A stretch of DNA of 64,000 nt from Macrococcus equipercicus (GTDB lineage Bacteria > Bacillota > Bacilli > Staphylococcales > Staphylococcaceae), in contig NZ_SCWC02000009.1 in the NCBI RefSeq assembly GCF_004359525.2, forward strand, positions 1 to 64,000. The letters run 5' to 3'. The translations under genes and the position numbers were made by a program. The notes beneath the pieces were generated by a model. That model was not told the DNA's origin. It searched no databases and worked only from the letters and a program-made list of their open reading frames with translations. Within the stretch, counting starts at the first letter, position 1; the number at the start of each line of letters is the position of its first letter. Below are positions 1-7,044 of the stretch, piece after piece.

Positions 1-129
1 CAGTTTATTCACTTCATAATAGTAGGTGCTTCTGGGAATCTGCAGGACTTTACACATTGCTGATACTGAATATTTCTCGGCATTCTCACGAATGACGGCT
101 ATCTTCGTCCCATGATCAGCGCTGCAAAA
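1..129 (-). CDS. IS3-family transposase OrfB, 5' fragment (continues off the left edge)
   Basis: In the minus strand the frame open from about 129 to the window edge reads TKIAVIRENAEKYSVSAM followed by CKVLQIPRSTYYYEVNKL. This is the N-terminal HTH_21 region that precedes the DDE integrase core in IS3 OrfB proteins. It carries no start of its own and is normally made as an OrfAB fusion by -1 frameshifting at the end of orfA. The catalytic DDE domain is outside the window, so whether the element is intact cannot be judged. Confidence 0.65.
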
Positions 130-379
130 CTAAAATGTCATTCTCCATCTTCAGCTGCTGATTCTCTTTACGTAATCTTTTCATTTCCTTCTCTTCATCA
201 CTCATATTGTCATTGTTCAGAAATGATCCTGTGGACTGATGTTGTTTGATCCATTTTCCTAATGCCGAAGGCGTCAGGTCATATTCACGTACAATTTCAT
301 TTCTAGGTTTACCGTTCTCATAAAGTTTGACCATCTGTAGTTTAAACTCAGGACTGAAACTTCTTCTTTCTCGTGACAT
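116..379 (-). CDS. IS3-family transposase OrfA (helix-turn-helix subunit), possibly frameshifted at its 3' end
   Basis: An 87-residue protein starting MSRERRSFSPEFK, the usual N-terminus of an IS3 OrfA, with a helix-turn-helix at about residues 10-45 (EIVREYDLTPSALGKWIK) and a C-terminal leucine-zipper-like coiled coil (EKEMKRLRKENQQLKMEND, about 63-82). OrfA normally continues as ...AALIMGRR before the frameshift into OrfB. Those residues are present here but in another frame, reading AALIMGRR from about 127 to 103. The pattern suggests a one-base loss near 125-130 that ends OrfA early. It binds the element's ends and would be fused to OrfB by frameshifting in an active copy. The transposase class is certain; the lesion is inferred. 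Confidence 0.8.
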   Translation of the reverse strand: MSRERRSFSPEFKLQMVKLYENGKPRNEIVREYDLTPSALGKWIKQHQSTGSFLNNDNMSDEEKEMKRLRKENQQLKMENDILVLQR

Positions 380-580
380 AAATAAATCGCCTACTTTCTT
401 AGATTAACAATATCTATTCACATAGAAATTGTCCAACTAAGTGTAGACGATTCAGTAGTTTTAGGTATAAGTGAGATATAAACACATGGGATGTTTTAAG
501 ACGGGTACTTTTACTATCTCTATCGTTTACTATACTAATATCAGCTTTTCGTTTATAATGAGTTATTAAATATGAAATGA

Positions 581-772
581 GTGATAACGATGGCAAATCT
601 ATTCAATCAGTATACTGACTTGAAAAAGAATCAGACACCGTGGCCGACGAAAGATGCTGCGTCTAAAAGTAATAATGAAAGTAAGTTTGATATAGCTAGA
701 AAGAATATGAAGAAAGCTGCTGCAAAAGCTGCTGGTACAGAAGATCAATCAAATGAAAGCATTAATCGTTAA
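581..772 (+). CDS. Small basic hypothetical protein
   Basis: 63 residues from a GTG at 581, or 60 residues from the ATG at 590 (MANLFNQYTD...). I do not recognise a family. The protein is hydrophilic and lysine/alanine-rich (KNMKKAAAKAAG near the C-terminus), has no membrane segment, and the ribosome-binding site is weak. An extended-looking TATAAT at 554-559 and a good terminator directly downstream (788-820) argue for a real monocistronic gene. It lies between the IS3 element and a DUF805 gene in what looks like an accessory block. Function unknown. Confidence 0.5.
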   Translation: MITMANLFNQYTDLKKNQTPWPTKDAASKSNNESKFDIARKNMKKAAAKAAGTEDQSNESINR

Positions 773-787
773 TTCATGGTCCTGCTA

Positions 788-820
788 AAGTCACTGAGTA
801 TTATATTCAGTGACTTTTTA
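788..820 (+). terminator. Rho-independent terminator after the small basic protein gene
   Basis: Stem aagtcactga / ttcagtgactt with a short AT-rich loop, followed by a run of T. It closes the small gene ending at 772. Confidence 0.75.
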
Positions 821-933
821 TTATGAGATGATAAAGACTATATTATTTATTAAAAAGTAATTTATAACTTCATTTACAATAAAAGTATTTTAATCTATAA
901 TTAAACTATTATAGAGAGAAATGAGGAACTGTT

Positions 934-1437
934 TTGCAGAAAATACCGATGAATCCACTGGAAGCTTATATCAGTTACTGGAAGAATACTTTTAACATGT
1001 CGGGCCGTGCCAGGCGCAAGGAATACTGGTGGTCTGTGCTGTTCAACTCACTTATTACTGTGTTGATCAGCTGTCTGCTGGAGGCGCTGCATGTTAAGGG
1101 GACAGCGAACTACGCGGTTACGATGATACTTGCTGTTATTTTCCTGGTTCCGGATTTTTCAGTCACTGTCAGAAGATTTCATGACAACGGACTGAGCGGG
1201 AAATGGGCCGTTCCGATGTTCGCGCTGACATTGATTGTTATGTTGTTTCCTAATTTTGGCGAAAGTGAATTGAATAAAGGCGTTACTAACGACTATATTA
1301 ATAACACGATTGTAGTCAGCAGCATTCTGCTGTTTATTACATTACTCGGCTACTTTATCTTCATGATCTTTACGATGATGAAAGAAGGAGAGCAAGGTAC
1401 AAATCAGTACGGAGATGATCCGAAGCACAGCCGGTAA
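934..1437 (+). CDS. DUF805 family integral membrane protein
   Basis: 167 residues from a TTG start (SD atgagga just upstream). The family landmarks are visible: GRARRKEYW at 24-32 before the first membrane helix, RRFHDNGLSG at about 79-88, and EGEQGTNQYGDDP at about 150-162 at the C-terminus. Four hydrophobic segments (about 33-53, 59-78, 91-107, 125-148) predict an inner-membrane protein. The function of DUF805 proteins (YhaH-like) is not established. It stands alone, with its own terminator at 1461-1496. Family assignment is firm, role unknown. Confidence 0.88.
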   Translation: MQKIPMNPLEAYISYWKNTFNMSGRARRKEYWWSVLFNSLITVLISCLLEALHVKGTANYAVTMILAVIFLVPDFSVTVRRFHDNGLSGKWAVPMFALTLIVMLFPNFGESELNKGVTNDYINNTIVVSSILLFITLLGYFIFMIFTMMKEGEQGTNQYGDDPKHSR

Positions 1438-1460
1438 AATTGAATGAAATAGATTGATCT

Positions 1461-1496
1461 GTGGACGCATCTTAATGGTGACGTCCACTTTTTTCT
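1461..1496 (+). terminator. Rho-independent terminator after the DUF805 gene
   Basis: Stem gtggacg / cgtccac followed by ttttttctt, 23 bases after the stop codon. Confidence 0.8.
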
Positions 1497-1523
1497 TAAA
1501 GTTATCTTAAATATCCTGTGCTT

Positions 1524-1552
1524 TTGCCGCTGTGATTGGTATGGGTGATAAT
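1524..1552 (+). promoter_or_regulatory. Predicted SigA promoter for the CPBP protease gene
   Basis: -35 TTGCCG (1524-1529), 17-base spacer, -10 GATAAT (1547-1552). It starts a transcript about 15 bases before the SD of the gene at 1576. Confidence 0.55.
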
Positions 1553-1575
1553 ATTGTTGTGAAGGAGTGGTTATA

Positions 1576-2472
1576 ATGAAGTTGAATCATAGTATGCAGT
1601 TATCTACGAATCACGAGAAGGATCCGCGCTGGTGGACGACGATACTCTGGACCATTGCGGCGTTTCTGATCGGTCCGCTTATTGCGACGCTTATCGCGAT
1701 TCCGGTTATTTTAATGGTTGATCAGTCCATCACTCTGGATGAGCTGATGAACAGTAATAAGGCGAACACGTATTTGTCGCTGCTCGGCTTCCCGGCAACG
1801 TTACTGCTCATCTTTATCATCAACAAGTTCTTCTACCGTCATCCGGTTGGTGCGCTCGGATTTTTCGGCAGACAGCTGCCGGGCAAGTATGTCATTGGTG
1901 CACTGCTTGGCGCTGGTGCTATTCTGCTTGAATATGACATCAATCTGCTGGCGGGTGCTTTGTCGACGACGGTGCCTGCACAGATTGAATGGCTGACAGT
2001 GATCGGGCTTACGCTCGGCTTCATGGTGCAGGGGCTGACAGAAGAGGTCATCTGCCGGGGGTTTATTATGAATAAGATCAGCCGGCAGCTCGGTGTCATG
2101 GCAGGGATACTGATCAACTCCCTGTTGTTTGCGGCGCTGCACTTGATGAATTCGAATATGAGCATACTGACGTTTATCAACCTGCTGCTTGCCGGCATCG
2201 TCTTCTCGCTGCTCTTCTACTGGACGGATAATATCTGGCTGACGGGTGCTGCCCACAGTTTCTGGAATATTATGCTCGGTGTCGTGCTCGGTATTGAAGT
2301 CAGCGGCGAAGGGCTGCCGGCGTCGGTCGTCACAACGGTGCTGCATAAAGATATGACACTGCTGAACGGCGGTTTCTTCGGTCTTGAAGGCGGCATAGTG
2401 GATACTGCGCTGAGCATTGTACTGATTATCGTGTTATGGCGGCTGGCAAAGAGGAAATATCAGCCGGCCTGA
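1576..2472 (+). CDS. CPBP family intramembrane metalloprotease
   Basis: 298 residues. The ATG at 1576 is preferred over a GTG at 1567 because gaaggag (1561-1567) gives ideal spacing. The protein is polytopic, with about eight hydrophobic segments. The CPBP (CAAX protease/bacteriocin-processing, Abi) signature is complete: EEVICR with E156, E157 and R161; FAALH with H189; and HSFWN with H227 and N231. These are the residues proposed to bind metal and catalyse cleavage. In Firmicutes such proteins act in prenyl-protein-like processing, bacteriocin self-immunity or surface-protein sorting; nothing nearby tells which. It is apparently monocistronic, with a promoter at 1524-1552. Confidence 0.9.
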   Translation: MKLNHSMQLSTNHEKDPRWWTTILWTIAAFLIGPLIATLIAIPVILMVDQSITLDELMNSNKANTYLSLLGFPATLLLIFIINKFFYRHPVGALGFFGRQLPGKYVIGALLGAGAILLEYDINLLAGALSTTVPAQIEWLTVIGLTLGFMVQGLTEEVICRGFIMNKISRQLGVMAGILINSLLFAALHLMNSNMSILTFINLLLAGIVFSLLFYWTDNIWLTGAAHSFWNIMLGVVLGIEVSGEGLPASVVTTVLHKDMTLLNGGFFGLEGGIVDTALSIVLIIVLWRLAKRKYQPA

Positions 2473-2481
2473 ACAAAACAA

Positions 2482-2509
2482 TTGATATCCGCCTCTTTTC
2501 GGTTATAAT
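2482..2509 (+). promoter_or_regulatory. Predicted SigA promoter for the LLM oxidoreductase gene
   Basis: -35 TTGATA (2482-2487), 16-base spacer, -10 TATAAT (2504-2509), 41 bases before the start codon. Confidence 0.6.
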
Positions 2510-2550
2510 TTTAGTTGATATAAAAATTATACTAGAAAGAGTGGTCATTC

Positions 2551-3600
2551 ATGAAGATAGAACTTGGGATTACATCATTCGGTGACAACAATAGAATTCA
2601 TACACCTGAAGGAATACAGGACAAAATTCCTGCGGATGAGCGAATCCGCAATATCGTGGAGGAAATCAAGCTGGCCGATTCGCTCGGCCTTGATATATAT
2701 GGACTCGGCGAGCATCATCGTGCGGATTATGCGGTGTCTGATCCGGTGACCATACTTGCTGCAGCGGCCGCGCAGACGAGCCGCATCAGATTATCTTCGG
2801 CTGTGACAGTATTGTCCTCTGATGACCCTGTGCGTGTGTACCAGCGATTTGCGACACTTGATGCGTTATCAAACGGCCGCGCTGAAATTATGGCAGGCCG
2901 CGGGTCATTCATCGAGTCGTTTCCGCTGTTCGGCTATGACTTAAGGGACTACGAAATGTTATATGAAGAGAAGCTGGACTTATTGATGGCGGTCAACAAC
3001 AATGAGCGGGTCACCTGGTCCGGTTCAACGCGCCAGCCGATCGAAAATAAAGGTGTCTACCCGCGTGCGGTGCAGGACGAGCTTCCGATATATCTCGCGA
3101 CGGGCGGCACGCCTGAATCATCTTATAGAGCAGGCGCGCTCGGTCTGCCGATCACTTATGCCATTATCGGCGGCAATCCGCTGCGTTTCCGGCAGAACAT
3201 TGCTGTCTATCACGCAGCCGCTGACAGTCATGGGGTTGATAAGAGCAGGCTGAAGATAGCGACGCACTCATGGGGCTACATCGCAGAGACAGATGAACAG
3301 GCATTCCAAGAATACTATCCGCCGACTGCTGCAAGTCACAATGTCCTGGCGAAAGAACGCGGCTGGCCGCCGTATTCTGAACAGGCGTATATGCATGAAA
3401 TTGAGCACGGTGCTCTGTATGTCGGCAGTCCTGAACGCGTCGCGCAGAAGATCATTGACACTGCGGAAGGGCTTGGACTTGACCGCTTCATGATTCATCT
3501 GCCGATGGGCTCTATGACGCATGACAGGACAATGAACGCAATCAGGCTGTACGGTGAACGCGTGAAGCCGATTGTCGATGCATATTTTGCGCAGAAATAA
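2551..3600 (+). CDS. LLM class flavin-dependent oxidoreductase (luciferase-like monooxygenase)
   Basis: 349 residues, SD gaaagagtgg. It is a single bacterial luciferase-like TIM barrel. Early landmarks are GLGEHHRADY (51-60), typical of the FMN-site histidines in this family, then LSSAVTVLSSDDPVRVYQ and a GRAEIMAGRGS segment. Members use reduced FMN (or F420) with oxygen on varied substrates; the substrate cannot be read from sequence. The gene has its own promoter and terminator and is not in an operon with a flavin reductase. Family call is secure; physiological role unknown. Confidence 0.9.
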   Translation: MKIELGITSFGDNNRIHTPEGIQDKIPADERIRNIVEEIKLADSLGLDIYGLGEHHRADYAVSDPVTILAAAAAQTSRIRLSSAVTVLSSDDPVRVYQRFATLDALSNGRAEIMAGRGSFIESFPLFGYDLRDYEMLYEEKLDLLMAVNNNERVTWSGSTRQPIENKGVYPRAVQDELPIYLATGGTPESSYRAGALGLPITYAIIGGNPLRFRQNIAVYHAAADSHGVDKSRLKIATHSWGYIAETDEQAFQEYYPPTAASHNVLAKERGWPPYSEQAYMHEIEHGALYVGSPERVAQKIIDTAEGLGLDRFMIHLPMGSMTHDRTMNAIRLYGERVKPIVDAYFAQK

Positions 3601-3608
3601 GAACCATA

Positions 3609-3638
3609 TGCACCTGGCATGCCGGGTGTATTTTTTAT
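3609..3638 (+). terminator. Rho-independent terminator after the LLM oxidoreductase gene
   Basis: Stem gcacctgg / ccgggtgt with loop catg, then attttttat. Confidence 0.75.
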
Positions 3639-3641
3639 AGT

Positions 3642-3665
3642 CTCCTTCATGTTAAAATGAAGGAG
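3642..3665 (+). repeat. Perfect inverted repeat in front of the DUF454 gene
   Basis: CTCCTTCAT (3642-3650), spacer gttaaa, ATGAAGGAG (3657-3665). It ends 17 bases before the ATG at 3683 and abuts the SD region (aaggaggcag). It could be a small operator or an mRNA hairpin affecting initiation; the T-run of the preceding terminator lies just upstream. Confidence 0.6.
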
Positions 3666-3682
3666 AAGGAAGGAGGCAGAAG

Positions 3683-4054
3683 ATGAGGGTTATTCTGCTG
3701 ATTATCGGAAGTATCAGTGCCATTCTTGGATTCATCGGCGTCATCATGCCGCTTCTGCCGACGACCCCTTTTCTCCTGCTTGCTGGTTTGTGCTTTGCGA
3801 GGAGCTCTGAGCGATTTCACAGCTGGCTGATACGGACGAAGCCGTACCAGGCTTACGTCGAGGATTTCAGGAAGTACCGCGGCTATACGATGACACGGAA
3901 AATAGAGCTGTTAATCAGCGTCTATATTGTCGTCGGCTTCTCAATCTATATGATTGATCATTTTTACATCCGCCTTGGTCTGTGCCTGATGCTGTGCCTT
4001 CAGACAATTGTGCTCATCTTTTTCGTTAAAACGCTGCCTGAAGGTGACGGGTAA
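3683..4054 (+). CDS. DUF454 (YbaN-like) membrane protein
   Basis: 123 residues with a strong SD (aaggaggcag). The family pattern is clear: an N-terminal hydrophobic hairpin containing GVIMPLLPTTPFLLLAGLCF, followed by ARSSERFHSWL and YVEDFRKYRG, then two further membrane helices (about 74-92 and 96-116). DUF454/YbaN proteins are small inner-membrane proteins of unknown function. It is the second-to-last gene of the accessory block before rpsP and is preceded by a perfect inverted repeat. Confidence 0.88.
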   Translation: MRVILLIIGSISAILGFIGVIMPLLPTTPFLLLAGLCFARSSERFHSWLIRTKPYQAYVEDFRKYRGYTMTRKIELLISVYIVVGFSIYMIDHFYIRLGLCLMLCLQTIVLIFFVKTLPEGDG

Positions 4055-4115
4055 GATTGAACATGCGGAAAATGGGTATAACAGAGCATAACCAAAATTT
4101 TCAGGAGGTTTGACA

Positions 4116-4535
4116 ATGGCTTATAATTACGAAGACCAGGGAAAGAAACCGTTTGCCGAAAATATTGAAGGTATGACGCTTGACAACGAAAATTTCCGTA
4201 CGACGATATGGACCGGAGAGAAACTGCAGGTCACATTGATGACGATTCAGCCGGGCGATGATATCGGGCTGGAAGTGCATGAGGGCATCGATCAGTTTCT
4301 GCGTATTGAGCAGGGTGAAGGGTTATGCCAGATGGGACCGTCTGAAGATAACTTGAACTTCGAAAAAGAAGTGAAAGCGGATGACGCAATCATCGTGCCG
4401 GCTGACACTTGGCATAACGTCACTAACAAAGGCACTGAGCCGCTGAAGATCTATTCCATCTATGCCGGACCGGACCACGAACCAGGTACGGTTCATAAAA
4501 CGCATGAAGATGCAGAGAACGACCCGAATGAATAA
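4116..4535 (+). CDS. Cupin-domain protein
   Basis: 139 residues. The ATG at 4116 is chosen over a TTG at 4110 because aggagg (4103-4108) sits seven bases ahead. One cupin beta-barrel is visible: motif 1 around PGDDIGLEVHEGIDQFLRIE (H55, E56) and motif 2 PADTWHNVTN (H100). These would give a metal site with fewer histidines than the classical 3-His-1-Glu set. The C-terminus is acidic and hydrophilic. Small cupins of this type are widespread in Bacilli with no assigned reaction. It is probably monocistronic, with a terminator at 4541-4568. Confidence 0.87.
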   Translation: MAYNYEDQGKKPFAENIEGMTLDNENFRTTIWTGEKLQVTLMTIQPGDDIGLEVHEGIDQFLRIEQGEGLCQMGPSEDNLNFEKEVKADDAIIVPADTWHNVTNKGTEPLKIYSIYAGPDHEPGTVHKTHEDAENDPNE

Positions 4536-4540
4536 CAATG

Positions 4541-4568
4541 GGCTCTCCGGTAACGGAGGGCTTTTACT
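4541..4568 (+). terminator. Rho-independent terminator after the cupin gene
   Basis: Stem ctctccg / cggaggg with loop gtaa, followed by cttttact. Confidence 0.65.
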
Positions 4569-4632
4569 ATGACACGGAATCACTTGGATTCAGTAATATT
4601 GTAAATAATTTCAGCCTGTAAAGAAAAAACAC

Positions 4633-4661
4633 TTTACAGCGATTCGATATCCTGTTATAGT
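4633..4661 (+). promoter_or_regulatory. Predicted SigA promoter of the rpsP-khpA unit
   Basis: -35 TTTACA (4633-4638), 17-base spacer, extended -10 TGTTATAGT (TATAGT 4656-4661), 41 bases upstream of rpsP. Confidence 0.7.
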
Positions 4662-4701
4662 ATGTACTTGAGATTAAGAAATGAAATGGAGAGATTTTAT
4701 A

Positions 4702-4977
4702 ATGGCAGTTAAAATTCGTTTAACACGTATGGGTTCAAAAAGAAACCCGTTCTACCGTATCGTAGTTGCAGACGCTCGTGCGCCTCGTGACGGACGTATC
4801 ATCGAAGCAATCGGAACTTACAATCCAGTTGCGAAACCAGCAGCAGAAATCAAAGTTAATGAAGAATTAGCTTTAAAATGGTTAGCTGACGGTGCGAAAC
4901 CGACGGATACAGTACGTAACATTTTATCTACGCAAGGAATTATGGAGAAATTCCATAACTCTAAAATCGCGAAGTAA
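4702..4977 (+). CDS. rpsP: 30S ribosomal protein S16
   Basis: 91 residues beginning [20 protein letters not shown], the universally conserved S16 N-terminus, with [19 protein letters not shown] following. The in-frame upstream ATG at 4681 is rejected because ggagag (4688-4693) places the start at 4702. S16 binds 16S rRNA early in 30S assembly. It forms a unit with khpA, whose ATG lies two bases past the rpsP stop. In related genomes ffh precedes rpsP; here an accessory block does. Confidence 0.97.
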   Translation: MAVKIRLTRMGSKRNPFYRIVVADARAPRDGRIIEAIGTYNPVAKPAAEIKVNEELALKWLADGAKPTDTVRNILSTQGIMEKFHNSKIAK

Positions 4978-4979
4978 TA

Positions 4980-5204
4980 ATGGAAAAATTATTACAAACT
5001 ATCATTGAACCGCTCGTCGATTTTCCCGAAGAGATTGAAATTTCCAAGGAAGAACATGCGAATAGTGTGACGTATTATTTGAGTGTACACCCTGATGATA
5101 CGGGCAAGGTGATCGGCAGGCAGGGGCGCATCGCAAAAGCGGTCCGCACGCTTGCCGCCAGCCGCAGCGAGAACGGCAAAAGAGTGTTTGTAGAAATTGA
5201 TTAA
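4980..5204 (+). CDS. khpA: KH-domain RNA-binding protein KhpA (YlqC)
   Basis: 74 residues made of one type-II KH domain with its GxxG loop GRQG at 46-49 (VIGRQGRIAKAVRTL). KhpA proteins of Firmicutes dimerise, pair with KhpB/Jag and bind many RNAs; in streptococci they affect cell division and elongation. It sits in its standard place between rpsP and rimM. Its ATG follows the rpsP stop by two bases, so it is translationally coupled. A modest terminator follows. Confidence 0.92.
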   Translation: MEKLLQTIIEPLVDFPEEIEISKEEHANSVTYYLSVHPDDTGKVIGRQGRIAKAVRTLAASRSENGKRVFVEID

Positions 5205-5230
5205 GGGTGCCCGTGTGGTGCTCTTTTTTC
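5205..5230 (+). terminator. Probable terminator between khpA and rimM
   Basis: Stem gggtgcc / ggtgctc (with G-T pairs) followed by ttttttc. The wobble pairs make it weak, so readthrough into rimM-trmD is likely. Confidence 0.5.
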
Positions 5231-5246
5231 ATTAGGAGGGAATGCC

Positions 5247-5747
5247 ATGAAAGTAAATGTCGGTAAGATTGTCAATATGCACGGGATTAAAGGGGAAGTG
5301 AGAGTGCTGTCTGAATCGGATTTCACAAAGGAACGCTTCCAGCCGGGTCACGAGCTCATTATCCAGTCGGGTAAGGAAGAAACGGTCGTCAAGATCAAGT
5401 CGTATCGCACGCACAAAAACTTTCATCTGTTGACATTTGACGGGCTTTTGAATATTAATGCGGTTGAGCAGTATAAAGGGGCAGATGTCTTTCAGGAGCT
5501 TGAGGAAGTGGAGATTGCGCTTGCTGAACATGAGTACTACTATCACGACATCATCGGCTGCACAGTGTTCAATGAAGGCGAACCGATCGGCCGGGTCACT
5601 GATATCTTTGAGACAGGAGCAAATGACGTCTGGGTCGTTAAAGGCGATAAGGAGCATCTCATCCCTTATATCGCGGACGTCGTCAAAAAAGTCGATGTCG
5701 ACAACAAGACAATTGAAATAGAAGCGATGGACGGGCTGCTGTCGTGA
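5247..5747 (+). CDS. rimM: Ribosome maturation factor RimM
   Basis: 166 residues, SD aggaggg six bases ahead of the ATG. The N-terminal RimM barrel ([16 protein letters not shown]) is followed by a C-terminal PRC-barrel ([21 protein letters not shown]...[29 protein letters not shown]). RimM binds S19 and assists maturation of the 30S head, and its C-terminal barrel is standard in length. Its stop overlaps the GTG start of trmD by four bases, the usual coupling of this pair. Confidence 0.95.
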   Translation: MKVNVGKIVNMHGIKGEVRVLSESDFTKERFQPGHELIIQSGKEETVVKIKSYRTHKNFHLLTFDGLLNINAVEQYKGADVFQELEEVEIALAEHEYYYHDIIGCTVFNEGEPIGRVTDIFETGANDVWVVKGDKEHLIPYIADVVKKVDVDNKTIEIEAMDGLLS

Positions 5748-6472
5748 GAATCGATTTTCTGACATTGTTTCCTGAGATGTTTGAGACGTTGAACCATTCG
5801 ATTATGAAGCGGTCACAGGATAAAGGCATTGTCACATTGAACACGGTGAACTTCCGCGACTATGCGCTTAACAAGCATGCCCAGGTCGATGATTATCCGT
5901 ACGGCGGCGGTCAGGGGATGGTGCTGAAGCCTGAACCCGTGTTCAATGCGATGAAAGCACTTGAGACGACTGAACAGACACGTATCGTCCTCATGTGTCC
6001 GCAAGGTGAGCCGTTCAACCAGCAGAAGGCAGAGGAGCTTGCACACGCTGAGCACCTCGTCTTCATCTGCGGGCATTACGAAGGCTATGATGAACGAATT
6101 CGTACTGAGCTGGTCACTGATGAACTATCGCTCGGCGACTTCGTGCTGACCGGCGGGGAGCTTGCGGCGATGACGATGACAGATGCGATTGTCCGGCTCA
6201 TCCCGGATGTCCTCGGCAATCAGGTCTCTCATGAAGATGACTCGTTCTCGTCAGGACTGCTTGAACATCCGCAGTATACGAGACCTTCTGACTACGAAGG
6301 CATGACTGTGCCGGATGTCCTCATGAGCGGCAATCATCAGCGGATTGCTGAGTGGCGTCATGAGCAGTCACTGAAGCGCACGTATGAACGTCGTCCGGAC
6401 CTGCTTGAGAGTTATCCGCTCACTAAAGACGACTTGAAGTATTTAAAATCACTCGGTTATGAGGAAAATTAA
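5744..6472 (+). CDS. trmD: tRNA (guanine37-N1)-methyltransferase TrmD
   Basis: 242 residues from a GTG that overlaps the rimM stop (GTGA). This is the SPOUT methyltransferase that makes m1G37 in tRNAs reading CNN codons and prevents +1 frameshifting. Visible landmarks are YGGGQGM (53-59), the knot segment [11 protein letters not shown] (about 109-119) and [12 protein letters not shown] (about 129-140), which bind S-adenosylmethionine, then [12 protein letters not shown]. The length is normal for Firmicutes. rplS follows but has its own promoter. Confidence 0.97.
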   Translation: MRIDFLTLFPEMFETLNHSIMKRSQDKGIVTLNTVNFRDYALNKHAQVDDYPYGGGQGMVLKPEPVFNAMKALETTEQTRIVLMCPQGEPFNQQKAEELAHAEHLVFICGHYEGYDERIRTELVTDELSLGDFVLTGGELAAMTMTDAIVRLIPDVLGNQVSHEDDSFSSGLLEHPQYTRPSDYEGMTVPDVLMSGNHQRIAEWRHEQSLKRTYERRPDLLESYPLTKDDLKYLKSLGYEEN

Positions 6473-6481
6473 GATTAGTGA

Positions 6482-6510
6482 TTGAAATTCTATCATCATT
6501 ATGGTATGAT
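6482..6510 (+). promoter_or_regulatory. Predicted SigA promoter of rplS
   Basis: -35 TTGAAA (6482-6487), 17-base spacer, -10 TATGAT (6505-6510). The leader transcribed from here is about 75 bases long. Confidence 0.7.
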
Positions 6511-6514
6511 ACTA

Positions 6515-6591
6515 AAAGTGTGAAAACACAACAATCACTATGGTCCGCTGAATTCAATGATTTAAGAACATAGGCAGAAGGAGAAGAAAAT
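6515..6591 (+). ncRNA. Probable ribosomal protein L19 leader (autoregulatory 5' UTR element)
   Basis: The leader before rplS contains tatggtccgctgaattca followed by acataggcagaaggag. This resembles the conserved core of the Firmicutes L19 leader, a cis-acting structure upstream of rplS thought to mediate feedback by L19. I recognise it by motif and position only; a covariance search would settle it. Confidence 0.55.
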
Positions 6592-6939
6592 ATGAATAAT
6601 CAATTAATCGATGCAATTACAAAAGACCAATTGCGTACAGATCTACCATCATTCCGTCCTGGTGACACAGTACGTGTACACGTACGTATCGTAGAGGGAA
6701 CTCGCGAACGTGTTCAGTTATACGAAGGTGTTGTTATCAAACGTCGTGGCGGCGGTATCTCTGAAACTTTCACGGTTCGTAAGATCTCTTACGGTGTGGG
6801 TGTAGAACGTACTTTCCCAGTACACACTCCAAAAATCGAGAAGTTAGAAGTATTACGTCGTGGTAAAGTACGTCGTGCGAAACTTTACTACTTACGCAGC
6901 CTTCGCGGTAAAGCGGCTCGTATTAAAGAAATTCGCTAA
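6592..6939 (+). CDS. rplS: 50S ribosomal protein L19
   Basis: 115 residues, SD gaaggagaag. Contains the L19 signature [22 protein letters not shown] and the basic C-terminus [23 protein letters not shown]19 lies at the 30S-50S interface. It uses highly biased codons (cgt, gta, tta) compared with its neighbours, as expected for an abundant protein. It is monocistronic, between a SigA promoter with a structured leader and a strong terminator that faces the convergent yfhO operon. Confidence 0.97.
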   Translation: MNNQLIDAITKDQLRTDLPSFRPGDTVRVHVRIVEGTRERVQLYEGVVIKRRGGGISETFTVRKISYGVGVERTFPVHTPKIEKLEVLRRGKVRRAKLYYLRSLRGKAARIKEIR

Positions 6940-6965
6940 TAAAAACGCATATCTTATGATATGAC

Positions 6966-6994
6966 AGCCCTTGATCAGTCAAGGGCTTTTTTTT
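6966..6994 (+). terminator. Strong Rho-independent terminator of rplS
   Basis: Stem agcccttga / tcaagggct followed by eight T. Confidence 0.9.
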
Positions 6995-7011
6995 GCGGAT
7001 TTTTATCGCCA

Positions 7012-7041
7012 TAAAAAAAGCCCTGCACAGTTCTGCAGGAC
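7012..7041 (-). terminator. Rho-independent terminator of the GT2-gtrA-yfhO-yfhO operon
   Basis: On the minus strand, stem cctgca / tgcagg with loop gaactg, extended by gc, followed by seven T. It lies back-to-back with the rplS terminator. Confidence 0.85.
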
Positions 7042-7044
7042 TTA

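Larger units (their letters stand above)
1..455 (-). mobile_element. IS3-family insertion sequence, partial (truncated by the window edge)
   Basis: Two minus-strand reading frames show the orfA/orfB arrangement of the IS3 family (IS150-like subgroup). The 5' end of the element probably lies near 431-455, where the minus strand reads gtctacacttagttggacaa, the style of an IS3 terminal repeat; I place this end by eye only. The rest of orfB and the other terminal repeat lie left of the window, so target duplications cannot be checked. Confidence 0.75.

Noticed and set aside
4057-4082. Promoter TTGAAC ... TATAAC before the cupin gene
   Set aside because: The spacer is only 14 bases, too short for SigA; not listed as a feature.
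5232-5765. Minus-strand open frame of 177 residues opposite rimM
   Set aside because: Lies fully within rimM with no SD and no family features; it arises from the codon pattern of the sense gene.
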